A stretch of 64,000 nucleotides of DNA from Ornithodoros turicata (Eukaryota; Arthropoda; Arachnida; Ixodida; Argasidae). Below are positions 1 to 10,342 of the stretch, one piece after another. The stretch lies in assembly GCF_037126465.1 (NCBI RefSeq), contig NC_088210.1, positions 22,655,511 through 22,719,510 of the forward strand. Reading direction: 5' to 3'. The first letter of the stretch is position 1, and each line of letters begins with the position of its first letter. A program made the translations under genes and the position numbers. The notes under the pieces were generated by a model. The model searched no databases. It saw only the letters and a list, made by a program, of their open reading frames with translations, and was not told where the DNA came from.

Positions 1-137
1 TTGCTGCGGTTAAGTATATCGTGTCCATACAGAGCCTGAAGTCTTCTGTGAATTTCAGATGACTTTACGCCTTCATTCCCGGGAAACTGCATGACAATTC
101 GCTGTTCGATGTGCGCGCTCACCTCGTTGTCGGCCAT
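1..137 (-). CDS. Mariner-type transposase, N-terminal fragment cut by the window edge
   Basis: Reading the minus strand from an ATG at 137 to the window edge gives 45 uninterrupted codons beginning MADNEVSAHIEQ. They continue with features of the Mos1-type DNA-binding helix-turn-helix (HTH_48): EQRIVMQF, then NEGVKSSEIHRRLQ and YGHD. In this family the segment is the start of the transposase, which binds the terminal inverted repeat; the DD(34)D catalytic domain follows and would lie outside the window. SETMAR-type fusions share this region, but nothing here suggests a SET domain. Whether the rest is intact cannot be seen. The start fits the usual N-terminus length before the first helix. The family call is by recognition only. 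Confidence 0.75.
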   Translation of the reverse strand, partial: MADNEVSAHIEQRIVMQFPGNEGVKSSEIHRRLQALYGHDILNRS

Positions 138-655
138 CTTGTCCAGCACCTGTCTTCTGTTTTGCACAAACTTTGAACCACCACGTGGTGAACGCGGAGG
201 CCTGTCGCGTGTCAAAATGAGGAAAAAGAAGTAGTGCGAGCCATTTGTACACCCAGGAGACAGAAAATCCCGGTTTGACTTGGGGCTAGATTTTGAATTT
301 TTCGCTATCCCGTAACGCTTGCTAAACGCTCGTGCTCCCCGGTTGACGGCCAATGCGCGTGACGGAATGAGCGCGCAAATTTTGAAAAATAGCTATAACG
401 ATCGCTATGTGCACATCAAGATTGAGCCCTTGAACACCCCTCGAACATAGTGCGGACTGCATTTCACGCTTTGTCCTCACGGTCCTATATACTCGTGGCT
501 TTGCACGAGTAGGACGTGCAAAGGATCCGTGCAAAGGTCCGTGCAAAACTCTTAGTGCCAGTCAGAGTACAGGAGTAAGATGCACGGGGTTAGTGCACGG
601 ACGTAATAAACGTGCATGGACGGAACTGCTTTGAATAGATCTTGTGGCATGCACA
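138..655. other. Upstream flank of the mariner fragment; no gene seen
   Basis: This stretch should contain the 5' untranslated part and outer terminal repeat of the mariner copy. I could not find the terminal repeat because its partner lies outside the window. From about 480 to 610 there are short repeated purine-rich words (variants of GTGCAAAG, GTGCACGG). No coding evidence. Confidence 0.4.
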
Positions 656-1168
656 TAACTCTAAAAACAAAACTTCACCACATAGCACGGTGAGGGCCAA
701 CCATGCACTCTCATAACAGAACAGAACTTTACCGCATAGCACGTTGTGCGCCAAACACTGCCACGAATGATAGGGTTATCGCTTCTGATTTGAAGAGAGA
801 GAGAGAGAGAGAGGGGGGGGGCGTGCTCCTTTTTGTAGCAATTATCATATATCCAAATTGCTACAAAAAGGCGTACGCCCCCCTCACCCCCCTCGCTCTT
901 CGAACCCGAAACGGTAACCCTATGATTCTTGGCAATGGTTGGCGGACAACGTGCTATGCGGTGAAGTTCTGTTCTGAGAGTGTTAGCACAGGATGATACA
1001 TATATCACTTCCCGATCGCGGGGTGTACGCCTTCTTTGCAACTGCACAAGTGCTCCAAAAAAAAGGCGTACGCCTCCAGTTGTTAACCAATCAGAGGGCA
1101 GAACGATATCATTCAGGATGGTGATTGGCTGAGAGCATACTATGTGGTGAAGCTCAATTTTTAGAGTG
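656..1168 (-). mobile_element. Foldback MITE, type C2, split by a B2 insertion
   Basis: Left end at about 656-705 (CTCTAAAAACAAAACTTCAC, then CACGGTGAGGGCCAACC). The element resumes at 983 (GCACAGGATGATAC), reaches the apex at about 1020-1075 and ends TTTTTAGAGTG at 1168, followed by TA. The arms are of two different kinds, as in the intact C2 copy at 20968-21250. Comparison with that copy shows that 706-982 is foreign. Non-coding; would need a transposase in trans. Confidence 0.8.
706..982 (+). mobile_element. Foldback MITE, type B2, nested in a C2 copy
   Basis: Left TIR CACTCTCATAACAGAAC, right end GTTCTGTTCTGAGAGTG. Long inverted arms meet at the loop AGCAATTATCATATATCC between GCGTACGCC-type cores. 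The left arm carries an expanded GA tract (about 796-812). A GCA lies on both sides of the element (704-706 region and 985-987), so the exact target duplication is unclear. Confidence 0.85.
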
Positions 1169-2565
1169 TAGGGCGCAATTTTTCAAGCATGAGAACCACG
1201 AACTATTTCTTGCCCTGTTTCATCAAATACCGCAGAGCACATATTCACGTATAAATGGTTGCATTCAGGGGACTATTTGTGAGGTCCAAGGACTACTTGC
1301 GGTGCTGGAGAGTAAACTTCAGGGTCGGGGGACTAAAATGAGGCGTAATTACAAACAACGGCGGTAGAAGTTGTAATTACTCTCCAATTTACTAACTTCT
1401 TGATACTCAGAAGGTAGAGCTGTGGGCCGATCTCGTCATATTTCATTGCCAGGACAAGCGAAGCACCCAGAACATGTAGGATACATAAAATAAGAGCATA
1501 TTCAGACTCATCACCAAAGTATACGCGGCAACTATGAAGCATGGGCCGCGAGACCTTTTCAACGTGTTCTCGCGGACCTTAAGAGATGAGGGCAATAAAA
1601 AGGTGCGGATGAAAGAAGAAATTGTTCGCCTCTATATAGAATGCTATGCCTCTGGAGGATTCATGAAGATTGCAACGGGAGGACGGAAACCAAAGGGAGA
1701 ATGCTATATTTTTATTTCCTTCACCCTCTTCATATCGTTTTTCTTTTCTATTTCTTGCTCGCGCATATTTTTGCATAAAAGATATATACCGAAGTCTGCC
1801 GTGCTAGACAAGACGGCAAGGTGCAGTTAAAAAAGAGAGAGAAAAAAACGAGAGAAAAAAAACTTCTCCCTGCACCCTTTCTTTCCATTTTCTTTTTTTT
1901 TTTTGGGATAGAGACCATTGTTGGCCGTCGTATATAAGTTCGAGAGGATTCGCGCACGACTTCCAAAAAAAAAAAAAAAACGTAAAATGAACCTAAAGCA
2001 CACACACATAAAAAAAAGGCCCGATATTACGCAGAGCACCGTCTAACCTGAACACACAGGGAAAGGGGGATGGCCTAAAGAGTGAGCCTTCAAAAAAAAC
2101 AAAAAAAAAATGGATAAAGTGGTTTCAAATAAATTCGCAGCAAAGAGCAGCAGTAGGCGTCTTTCCTTATGGGAACAAACGAAAGTTTTCAACCAGGAAC
2201 CTCTGCCAAGAAGGAAAATGTCCTTGGGAAGGATTCCGCACTTTGAAATCGGTTACGTAAGTTCCCTTTCTATATGTGTGCTTCTGGGGTATAGGGAATG
2301 GGGGCACAAAAAAAAAAAAAAAGTAAAGGTAGGGCTTGGGAGACGTTTCACCTTGAACTTGAAGGCACGGATGTTTTGTTGCCGTTCGGCTCCACCCAAA
2401 GCCTCCCGCAGTTCTCCTGTTCTCAGGTGGGGACCCACGGAAGAGGGTGATGCCGGTTTGCAGGACACTATTATACAGCGAGAGAGAGAGAAAAAAAGAA
2501 AGGAAGGAAGAAACTGTGGTGAACATCACGTATATTGATCAGGTGTCTTCATGAAGACACTGGCA
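1169..2565. other. Intergenic or intronic DNA, no gene supported
   Basis: A/T homopolymer runs (for example 1889-1905, 1964-1980, 2310-2325) and GA tracts dominate. Open frames here lie in low-complexity sequence and have no recognisable domain. Confidence 0.5.
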
Positions 2566-2803
2566 CACTCTACGGAAAAAAAAAAGGGTGTGAAAAGGTG
2601 GTAAAATTAAGTATTATATATATATATATATACACAAATTGCTACAGAAAGGCGTACGCCCCGCCTCGCTCACCGAATCAGAAGCGGTAACCCAATCATT
2701 CGTATAGGTAGCAGGTAGAACTTTGCAACCTTTTAGGCACAACATGTGCGACAACTATTACCTCCTAAAAGGTGTAACTGCTACACCCTTTTTTGTAAGA
2801 GTG
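2566..2803 (+). mobile_element. MITE, type D, with CA target duplication
   Basis: Starts CACTCTACGG and ends TTTTTTGTAAGAGTG, with the dinucleotide CA directly on both sides (2564-2565, 2804-2805). Type D carries only one arm resembling the B/B2 palindrome (GCTACAGAAAGGCGTACGCC followed by the TCAGAAGCGGTAACCC block). The other half is unrelated and here contains a TA microsatellite. This copy is uninterrupted and supplies the empty-site reference for the nested D at 29902-30763. Confidence 0.8.
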
Positions 2804-3747
2804 CAAGGGAGGATATATGCCTCGGTTTTACACTCTAAGGGGGAGAAATGGAGAAACTAGAAGAAGTAATTATACAGTTTGTAGCATCCTAGATTGAAAT
2901 TACGCCGCACATAATTCGCAGGACTCTGATATTTACTCTCCAGTACTGGAAAGTGTCCCTGAACTCTGCATAAACTTGGCAATGCGATTAGTCCCCAAAA
3001 GAAGGAAAGTTACTCCTTTTTTTTCCTTGAGTGTATACGTAGCGAGACAGCTGTAATCACGGACGACGCCAAGCGGTCGGTCCACGCATTAATTTTTGTT
3101 CCCCCTGCCACCAAATTCCCGGTAGTCCTCGGCCGGCATGTGAGAACCTCGCTCTCCGCGAAAGGAGGAACAAAAAAGACGTATCAGACATCATGTCTTC
3201 CTCTTTTTTTCTTTTTTTTTTCGAACAATAATACCTCTCTTCTTCTTCTAAGATATAGAGTATCTTCGAGCCAAACCTTTGAAAAAAAAGCCTGGGATAA
3301 AAAGAGGGCAAGGGAAAGGAATGAACAAGACCAGGGATCGTCACAATATAGACATAGTGGAGAGTCGATTCCGAGTTCACCTGTACGTTCCTGTCATCTA
3401 TCAGATAATCCAACAAAGCGAACTGTATCGGGACGCTCGTAGTGGTTGAAATCTCGCACCCATCTAGCCAACAACTTATCATTTCAACTATCGCAACTTC
3501 CTGGCAAAAGCAAATCCGCAGGCGAGCGTCAATGCACGATGCAGCGCTTCCGAAATATCTACCCACGGGTTTTATAAGGGATATAACCTACGAACCGGAG
3601 GGACGCAAATAAAAATGTAACCCGGAGCAGGACACGTCACCAAAGGAACGATCGCGATCTACATTTCATATCTGCCTGAAAGGATACAGCGCAACCGGCC
3701 AGGTCCCATCGCCGTACCACTCCTGAATATCTGTCTTCCGAAGAAAA

Positions 3748-3781
<34 letters not shown>

Positions 3782-4469
3782 ATTCAGCATACAACTACAC
3801 AGCCAATCTTTGCTAAATACCTTCTGCGCTCTCGATGCGTTCGGGGCGATAAGTCGGATCAAGTCCAGAATCAGGTATGGTACATGCTCTTCAAAACCAC
3901 ATTCCCATTATCGTAACCCACCATCGAGTCCGTATACGCGACGTAGAATAGATCATGTTTTTCTTGTCTATCTAACAAGTGTCGGAACGCCATAGAAACT
4001 CAACTCACACAACGGGGATGATTGATTCTTCGCTTAGCGTTTTCTCACGCAGTATACCAGGAATGCTCTTGGAAGACACGCAGGGGGGGGCGGCCGTCAA
4101 ATTCAGCTCGCGTATTTTTTCCGTTTCTTTTTCCACGAGGATCTCTCGATTACTGCGTCGGCATTTTTATCGGAAAAATCTAAGCCATGTTTGACGAGCG
4201 CAGGTACAATGAAAACGTGACTTGTATGACTTCCTCGCGCTGATTGCTCTGCGTGTTCCGTTGAATCGTATCCGACGCGTATGCTGCTCGATATGGAGTC
4301 GCTGCGACGGGTACAGCGACATGATGAATGGGTCATATAAGTTCGCTTTGGTTACGTTCGAGTATTTAACGCTAAATTTCGTTTACTAGCCAGAGAGAGA
4401 GAGAGAAAAATGCATCCAACGTTCTAAAAATCATCAACTAAAAATGTTGATTTTCCGAAGCATGATCAC
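2804..4469. other. No gene seen; contains a (CA)n microsatellite
   Basis: A (CA)13 tract lies at about 3749-3774 and poly-T/poly-C runs around 3200-3250. A GA tract is at about 4393-4406. No domain or splice-consistent coding segment was recognised. Confidence 0.5.
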
Positions 4470-4731
4470 CTTGCGCAAAAGAGAACTTACCCGCATAGGA
4501 CGCTGTGCGCCAACCATTGCCACGAATGACAGGGTTAGCGCTTACGATTCGAAGAGAGAAGGGGGCGTACGCCTTTTTGTGTCTGCTATCATATATTCAA
4601 TTTGCCAGAAAACGGCGTACGCCCCCCCCCCTCTCTTTATCTCTCTCTTCGAATCAGAAGCGACAACCTTATCATTCGTGGCAGTGATTGGCGTACAGCA
4701 TGCTGTGCGGTGAAGTTGTATCTTTACAGTA
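4470..4731 (+). mobile_element. Foldback MITE, type B, with decayed termini
   Basis: The inverted arms are clear (AACTTACCCGCATAGGACGC on the left, GCGGTGAAGTTG on the right). The apex has GGCGTACGCC at about 4563 and CGGCGTACGCC at about 4613. The TIR ends are mutated (CTTGCGCAAAAGAG; TTTACAGTATG), so this is an old copy. No duplication can be assigned. Confidence 0.75.
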
Positions 4732-4771
4732 TGGCCATCCGTCGACTGAATCCGTCGTTCTCTCGCTCTCT

Positions 4772-4815
4772 CTTGATTTGCTGAAAAAGAGTGGCGTACG
4801 CCTTTTTGTGACATG
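4772..4815 (+). mobile_element. Fragment of an A/C-type foldback MITE
   Basis: Contains only the inner left arm and start of the loop (TTGATTTGCTGAAAAAGAG, GGCGTACGCCTTTTTGTGAC). Flanking arm sequence is missing on both sides. Confidence 0.6.
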
Positions 4816-6374
4816 TGACGTTCGGTCATGCCATCAGTGTAAGTCGTTCCGCTTTCGACTGATTGATTAGTGACGAATTACAACAACCCGACAAGGCCTA
4901 TAATCACAGTTTGTGGGATATCCACCTAAAAGGTGACTGGACGAGTGCGACTTCACCGGACCAGTGACGAAGCCTTGTAAAACGGTGTACCTTCTTAAAA
5001 GTAGCTGCTCAATAAAAAAAAACAAAAAAACTCAGAGACACGAGCTGTCCCTTACACTCACGGACTCATTAATCACTCTCAGCTACTCTTCATACCGTTC
5101 CCATTTGGCGTCCTTCAATTGTACGTACCGTGGCTGTTTTCGGTGTACGCAATTACACGAAAACATCGTGAGTACAGGTAATTCAGGCTGATAGGGAACG
5201 ATCATCTTCCCCCTGCCTCGAATGACACGCACTCTTATAAATATACTCTCGTTCATCCTCAACCTGCCTGTGTTGTCCCCATTACGTATCACTTTATCCG
5301 CTCCTCTCCGAAATGCACGAGATCACGGATCCAACGTGGTGGAGAGACGACGGTTCGCGCATTTCTCATTCTTGCTCCGGCCCATAGAATTTGTGGGAGT
5401 TAACAACCGGCCAGATAACAATCTTGCGATTCCTTCGTGATTCCTTTAAGAGTATAACCTCGTGTTTGTCTCGAAGAGGTCTCGGCAAGGTTCAGTTGAG
5501 AACCGTAGCGTTCTTTTTCTTTCTTTCTTTCTTTTTTTTCATCGTGTGTTGTTGAGGAGGAGGCAGCGCATTAATTACTTAATACGAGCAAGTTTTACGA
5601 TGGCGACTGGTGCGCAGTTCTTCGCGCGGCCTTTCGGGGCGGGCGGGTGCGCACGGTTTGCAACACGTCGGCTTTTGGTTGAAGCGCGTGAAAAGAACCC
5701 TGCATTCATTACACACGCAGGGCTTTCGCCTTAATGGTGCGGTTATTTTTATAGGTAGCGCAAAAACGAAGAGCCGACGACCCTTAGGCTTAAAGGCGTT
5801 ACCGCACCCTTCGAGACTTTTATATACGTCGTCTTTCTTGTTTCTTTTTTTCGTTCTCCTTCCTTTGTTTCGTTTTATATGTATATATGTTTTTCTTTTG
5901 TTTTTTTTTGCTAAAGTGCGTACTGGCAGAGAGTTACGCGTGCGCGGACGCCAGGTATTATGAGCCGGATTTCCAGGCATCCGTTCCACTGTTATATTGC
6001 AACGTGTTGTGGAGGTGTTCCGTGTTGAGTGGTTACTAAACGGGGAAGTGAGGGGAATTCGCGGTGATCTTCAACGAGAATCTCTAATCTGTGGTCATGT
6101 CAAAAAATAAATAAGTAAATAAAAAAAACAATGTCGGAACTAGCACACGAATTCAGAAACACGACTGAAGATTTTCAACGCCAACTCCAAGTTGGTGGAC
6201 ACAGTGTGACTGAGTGTCTTTGTCACTCATTGTTTTTATTGTTGTTAACCATTTTTTTGTTTCCCTAAGTGATCTGGAGTGGCCGGCTCTCGTAACGAGT
6301 GTCTATTTCTCCATTTTTTTTTTTGTCTTTTCTTATCAACTCAACTCAACTCATCAACTCCTTTATTGTATCGA
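4816..6374. other. No gene seen
   Basis: Mixed sequence with poly-T/pyrimidine tracts (about 5510-5540, 5835-5915) and an oligo-A stretch near 6118. No recognisable domain in any frame. Confidence 0.45.
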
Positions 6375-6535
6375 CGAGCCGAATGACATCGTTCTCTTAT
6401 CTGTTGAAAACGGGAGGCGCATGCCTCTCTGTGTTGTGGTTACAAAAAGGCGCTAGCACGAACGATAACGGCGTCACCTGTATGATGGCTGACGTTCGGC
6501 ATGCTATGCTGTGAAGACCAGTATATAGAGCAACG
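6375..6535 (+). mobile_element. Decayed C-type foldback MITE remnant
   Basis: Shows CGAATGACATCGTTCTCTTA, then GTTGAAAACGGGAGGCGCAT (inner left arm), a shortened apex with ACAAAAAGGCG, and GGCATGCTATGCTGTGAAG (right arm). Both TIRs are lost or unrecognisable. Confidence 0.6.
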
Positions 6536-7326
6536 AAATAGGACAGTGGTGGGATCCCGGGGAGCGGGAGGAGCGGGAACGTGTTGCTGTTAAGCCAGAG
6601 AACATTGCGAAGCTAACGCTTACATCAAATGTCGTCCTTCATCCCTCCCTGCGTAAATCCCTGCCTGAGGAGATCATTTTTCTTTTTTTTCTTGCACTTC
6701 GGCGCTTCTCGAAGGGTAAACTCCTTCGCTAAGAGACACATCCTCCAAAGCTCTATCACGCATCGCACGACGCTACGAGTGACCCAACGGTCTCCCCCGT
6801 GACAGTCACTGAAATAGCGAACAAGGGCGTTTCAGAGTGCGACACTCCGTAATTGCTCGGTTTCGTCGAAAACCTGTCACGTCGGGGAACAACGGGTGGC
6901 GGCGTATTTTTGGGACGTCCGGGGGATATCGGACGATCAGAAGCCTGTCGGGGAAAGGGTGAGGCTTCCCTTCCTCGCCGCCACCAAAACCAAACTTTCT
7001 GCCTTTCTGGCAACGGACGCCTTTTTGTTCTGCACTTGCCAAGAAATGTTAGCTTCACATTGTGTGGTTGCAGTCGTACTCTTTCTCGTGAGGAGTCGCT
7101 CGAACCCTCGTGCAATCTATGCGTCAGATCTAGGTTGTGTGGCTCACTCTGTCTCCCTGCTACCGAGTTATTTGCTGGCACTCGTACGCGAGGCTTTTGT
7201 TTCCTCCGGCACGCATTTCCCGAGAATTAAGAAGTTCACCGCTTTCTCGATTAGCGGTCACGTGGAAATTACGTCACAGAGCAGAGCTCATTCGCAGGTA
7301 GATTGCTTAAACATTTTCAAAGCCAA
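6536..7326. other. No gene seen
   Basis: Moderately CpG-containing sequence with overlapping open frames on both strands at about 6756-7366. None shows a domain I recognise, and frames open on both strands are weak evidence for coding. Confidence 0.4.
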
Positions 7327-7576
7327 GATTCCTAAAAATGAACTTCACCGCGTAGCACGCTCCTAGCCAACCGTCATCTTTAATGATATCGTTATCTGAC
7401 TCTGATTTGTTGAAAACGGGAGGCGTACGCCTTTTTTGTGACACTTATGCTTTTCATAATTGTCACAGAACAGGCGTACGCCTCCCGTTTTCAACAAATC
7501 AGGGCAGATAACGATATCATTAAAGATGATGGTTGGCTAGGAGCGTGCTATGCGGTGCAGCTCATTTTTAAGAGTG
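7327..7576 (+). mobile_element. Foldback MITE, type A
   Basis: Nearly perfect palindrome. Left end CCTAAAAATGAACTTCACCG, inner arm GTTGAAAACGGGAGGCGTAC, loop ACACTTATGCTTTTCATAAT, and mirrored right arm ending TTTTTAAGAGTG. The left TIR has lost its first bases to mutation. Confidence 0.85.
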
Positions 7577-7631
7577 AACGACCGGAAAAGCTTTACCTTT
7601 AGCATTCTTCTGCACGTTTCGTGACACTATA

Positions 7632-7878
7632 CACTCTAATAACAGAGCTTCACCGCATAGGACTCTGTGCGCCAACCATTGCCAAGAATGATACGGTTAT
7701 CGCTTCTGATTTGAAGAGAGAGGAGGGACATACGCTTTTTTTTTTTGTAGCAATTATCATATATCCAAATTGCTACAAAAAGGCGTACGCCTCCCTCGAA
7801 TCACAAGCAATAACCCTTTCATTCGCGGCAATGGTTGGCGCACGGCGTGCTATGCGGTGAAGTTCGGCTTTTAGAGTG
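7632..7878 (+). mobile_element. Foldback MITE, type B2
   Basis: Starts CACTCTAATAACAGAGCTTC just after TA and ends TTTTAGAGTG at 7878. Arms contain the ATGATACGGTTATCGCTTCT block and its complement, with apex loop AGCAATTATCATATATCC between AAAAAGGCGTACGCC cores. Confidence 0.85.
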
Positions 7879-8020
7879 GAGAGGCCGTAGTAAGTCCTCG
7901 GGGGCTTTGTTGTTTTTATTTATTTTTATTTCGTGTTGGCACCGTGAAGTAACCGTGACTACGAGCGGCGTACAGATGGAGAGAGGACAGCAGGAAGGAG
8001 CGGGACACAGGGGCGGCCGG

Positions 8021-8095
8021 TAGGCGTCCTGGGCCGACTTCAGGGGAACTGTGCGACAACCCGAAACCCTCCGACAACACAGCACGATCGAGCGG
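8021..8095 (-). mobile_element. Degraded SINE fragment
   Basis: Shares GCGTCCTGGGCCGACTTC followed by a diverged GACAACCCGAAACC...ACAACACAGC segment with the full SINE at 9351-9576, in the same orientation. Neither end is recognisable. Confidence 0.55.
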
Positions 8096-8347
8096 AAGCT
8101 TTTTTCCACTAGACCATGCCTCTGGCCTTTTTTTATTATTATTTATTTCGGATACTTTTAATGAACAGTATTCGGGCTTGCAGTCACACACTATGACATA
8201 TGTACTCTGGTCTCTGCAGGGACACCTCACAAGGAATATTTGTCAATAAAATCTAATTGTTCTGCGTATGTTATGTTAGATCGAAAATACGTGATGATGA
8301 GGATAACAAGCACTAAGGAACTCTGGCATTGGGCCAATTTCCTGAAA

Positions 8348-8603
8348 CACTAAAAACTTAACTTCACCGGACAACACCGCATGGCCTTAAGAGCTATATG
8401 GCCAACTGTCATCTCGAGCAAGATGGTTCTCTCCCCCGATTTGCTAAAAAAGAGAGGCCTCTTTGTCACACTTAATGCAGTTACGTTAATAGTCACAAAA
8501 GGCGTACGCCCCACGCTCTGTACAAATCAGGAGTGATAACGGTGTTATTCTGTGCAGCGGTTGACCTTCAGAGCGTTATGTGGCGAAGGTCTGTGTTAAG
8601 AGT
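8348..8603 (+). mobile_element. Foldback MITE, type C
   Basis: Starts CACTAAAAACTTAACTTCAC and ends TGTTAAGAGTA. The left arm is A-like (GATTTGCTAAAAAAGAGAGG). The right arm is the distinct C arm (GCCCCACGCTCTGTACAAAT, GTGATAACGGTGTTATTCTG, GGTTGACCTTCAGAGCG). The loop ATGCAGTTACGTTAATAG sets the plus orientation. Confidence 0.75.
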
Positions 8604-9339
8604 ATATAGGGGTCAAACAACGTTGCAGTGTGGCTGGTGTGACCATCCTGCGAGATCCACTTCTCCTCCGCACACGTCCTCGGTCAGGAGAAGCGCCCTT
8701 ATCAGGACCGTCCAGTGATTGCCGCCGAGGATTTCTGCGGCTGACACCAAGCCCAGAAAAAAATTCGCAGACGCGCGAAGTTGCTCCCGTTGATGCACGA
8801 TGTACCTGACTTCCTTCCGCCGACTACACGATCCGTATCGCCGCTACCTTTTCTTTTTTTTTCTTCTTCTTCTTGAAGCGTGCAGATATACGAGACGATT
8901 GTGTGAATGTCTGACTAATTGAGTCTGTAACGGTAAATAGAGTCTATCATCCCACGCTATGTAACGTACGGCGGACGGATTGAGGGGTCATAAATCTACG
9001 AAGGCGGCGCGCCGTTGGTGGATCGGCCCAGCACCTGCTGCCGTGGCTTGAGACTTGTAAACACGTTTCTCACGCTTCTTGCAGGTCGATCCTACCGTTA
9101 CACATGGAAGTCATCGCGCTAACATCATGTCAGACTCTACGCTGCTTGATCAAAAGACGTGAGACTCGTTTTTCGCCTTTCGGGCACTTGGGTTCAAGGC
9201 AGGGTATTACGCTCTCGCCTGATCCCGCTTAAGACGTTGTCGTCACTGCGGTTGTCGTCGCGGTTATTATTTCCTCCAGGGTGTAACGGCCCTCTGCGAT
9301 AACACGCACACTTGTGGTGCAAGTTTCACACCATACGCT
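8604..9339. other. No gene seen
   Basis: Unique-looking sequence with a pyrimidine tract near 8849-8875. No coding signature recognised. Confidence 0.4.
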
Positions 9340-9350
9340 CTTAAACATTA

Positions 9351-9576
9351 GGTGGTGGTGGTGGTGGTGGTGGTGGTGGTGATAGGGCTTGCCGTTGTCG
9401 GCCTCACGTATGTGGGCAACGTCACGACTCACGCCCTGGGGGAATGTGCGTCCTGGGCCGACTTCTAAGGGGACTGTGCCGACATATGTCTGAAAGCGTC
9501 TGAGGAAAACCCAGGAAAAACCCCAGACAGCACAGCCGGCACCGGGATTCGAACCCGGGTACCTCCCAGTCTCGAC
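9351..9576 (-). mobile_element. tRNA-derived SINE, longest copy, with 11-bp target duplication
   Basis: Read on the minus strand it begins GTCGAGACTGGGAGG and carries the Pol III B-box/T-arm GGTTCGAATCCCGG at about 9545-9560. The body (GCCGGCTGTGCTGTCTGGGG ... AGAAGTCGGCCCAGGACGCA) ends in a (CCACC)n-like tail at 9351-9372. The perfect direct repeat CTTAAACATTA lies at 9340-9350 and 9577-9587, the mark of target-primed reverse transcription. The copy starts at the same base as the one at 22957-23052, and no A-box lies upstream of the B-box. Tick tRNA SINEs are known; assignment to a named family was not tested. Confidence 0.85.
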
Positions 9577-9587
9577 CTTAAACATTA

Positions 9588-9856
9588 CCTCTTAAACATG
9601 AACTTCGCCATATAGCACGCTCATAGCCAACCATCACCCCCTAATGACATCATCCTTTCCCCTGATTTCCTGAAAACGGAGGAGGAAGGGGCGGGACGTA
9701 CGCCATTTTTGTGACATTATGCAGTTCATAATTGCCACAAAAACGGCGTACGCCCCCCCCCCCCCCGTTTTCATCAAATGAAGGGAGAGGACGTTGTCGT
9801 CCGGGATGCTGGTTGGCTAGGGGCGTACTATGTGGTGAAGTTCATTTTTAAGAATG
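9588..9856 (+). mobile_element. Foldback MITE, type A2
   Basis: Starts CCTCTTAAACATGAACTTCG and ends CATTTTTAAGAATG, with TA on both sides (9586-9587, 9857-9858). It differs from A in the block AATGACATCATCCTTTCCCC and in an expanded C run at the right apex (9752-9766). Its left flank is the SINE target duplication, so it abuts the SINE at 9351-9576. Confidence 0.8.
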
Positions 9857-9857
9857 T

Positions 9858-9909
9858 ATATTATGCGCGGCAATGGTGGGCGCACATCGTTCTATACGGT
9901 GGAGTTCTG
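9858..9909 (+). mobile_element. Right-end fragment of a B-type foldback MITE
   Basis: GCGGCAATGGTGGGCGCACA, then ACGGTGGAGTTCTG matches the B right arm. It is cut at the point where the A copy at 9910 begins, and the rest of the B terminus is not found beyond that copy. Confidence 0.55.
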
Positions 9910-10157
9910 CACTCTTAGAAATGAACTTCACCGCATAGCACGCTCCTAGCCAACCATAATCTCGAATGATATCGTTATCTGCCCTGATTTGTTAAAAACG
10001 GGAGGCGTGCGCTTTTTTTGTGACAATTATGAACAGCATAAGTGTTACAAAAAGGCGTACGCCTCTCGTTTTCAACAAATCAGGGCAGATAACAATATCA
10101 TATGAGATGGCGGTTGGCTAGGAGCGTGCTATGCGGTGAAGTTCATTTCTAAGAGTG
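9910..10157 (-). mobile_element. Foldback MITE, type A
   Basis: Near-complete palindrome from CACTCTTAGAAATGAACTTC to CATTTCTAAGAGTG. The loop ACAATTATGAACAGCATAAG is the reverse complement of the plus-orientation loop. Both TIRs share the TTAGAAATG variant. TA follows on the right; the left flank is the B fragment. Confidence 0.85.
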
Positions 10158-10175
10158 TAGACTGGAGACATACAC

Positions 10176-10312
10176 CTGTTATGATGCTCGTGCAGTTATG
10201 TTAATTATCACAAGAGGGCGTACGCTGCTCGCGTTTCACAGATCAGGAGTGAAAACCGTGTCATTCTCTGCAATGGTTGGCCTTCATCGTGTGATGGGGT
10301 GAAGTTCTGTGA
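10176..10312 (+). mobile_element. C-type foldback MITE, loop and right arm only
   Basis: Loop TGCAGTTATGTTAATTATCA, apex GGGCGTACGC, then CAGATCAGGAGTGAAAACCG and GGTTGGCCTTCATCG up to GGTGAAGTTCTGTG. The left arm is absent. Confidence 0.65.
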
Positions 10313-10342
10313 CGCCGACAGCGGGGAGCTCTTTCAGCACTA

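Noticed and set aside
3057..3566. Long open frame on the minus strand (169 codons)
   Set aside because: Passes through poly-purine tracts encoding runs of Lys/Glu, shows no domain, and competing frames are open on the other strand.
9545..9560. tRNA-like T-arm GGTTCGAATCCCGG (also at 23028-23042 and 47237-47250)
   Set aside because: No acceptor, D or anticodon arms around it; it is the B-box of the SINE.
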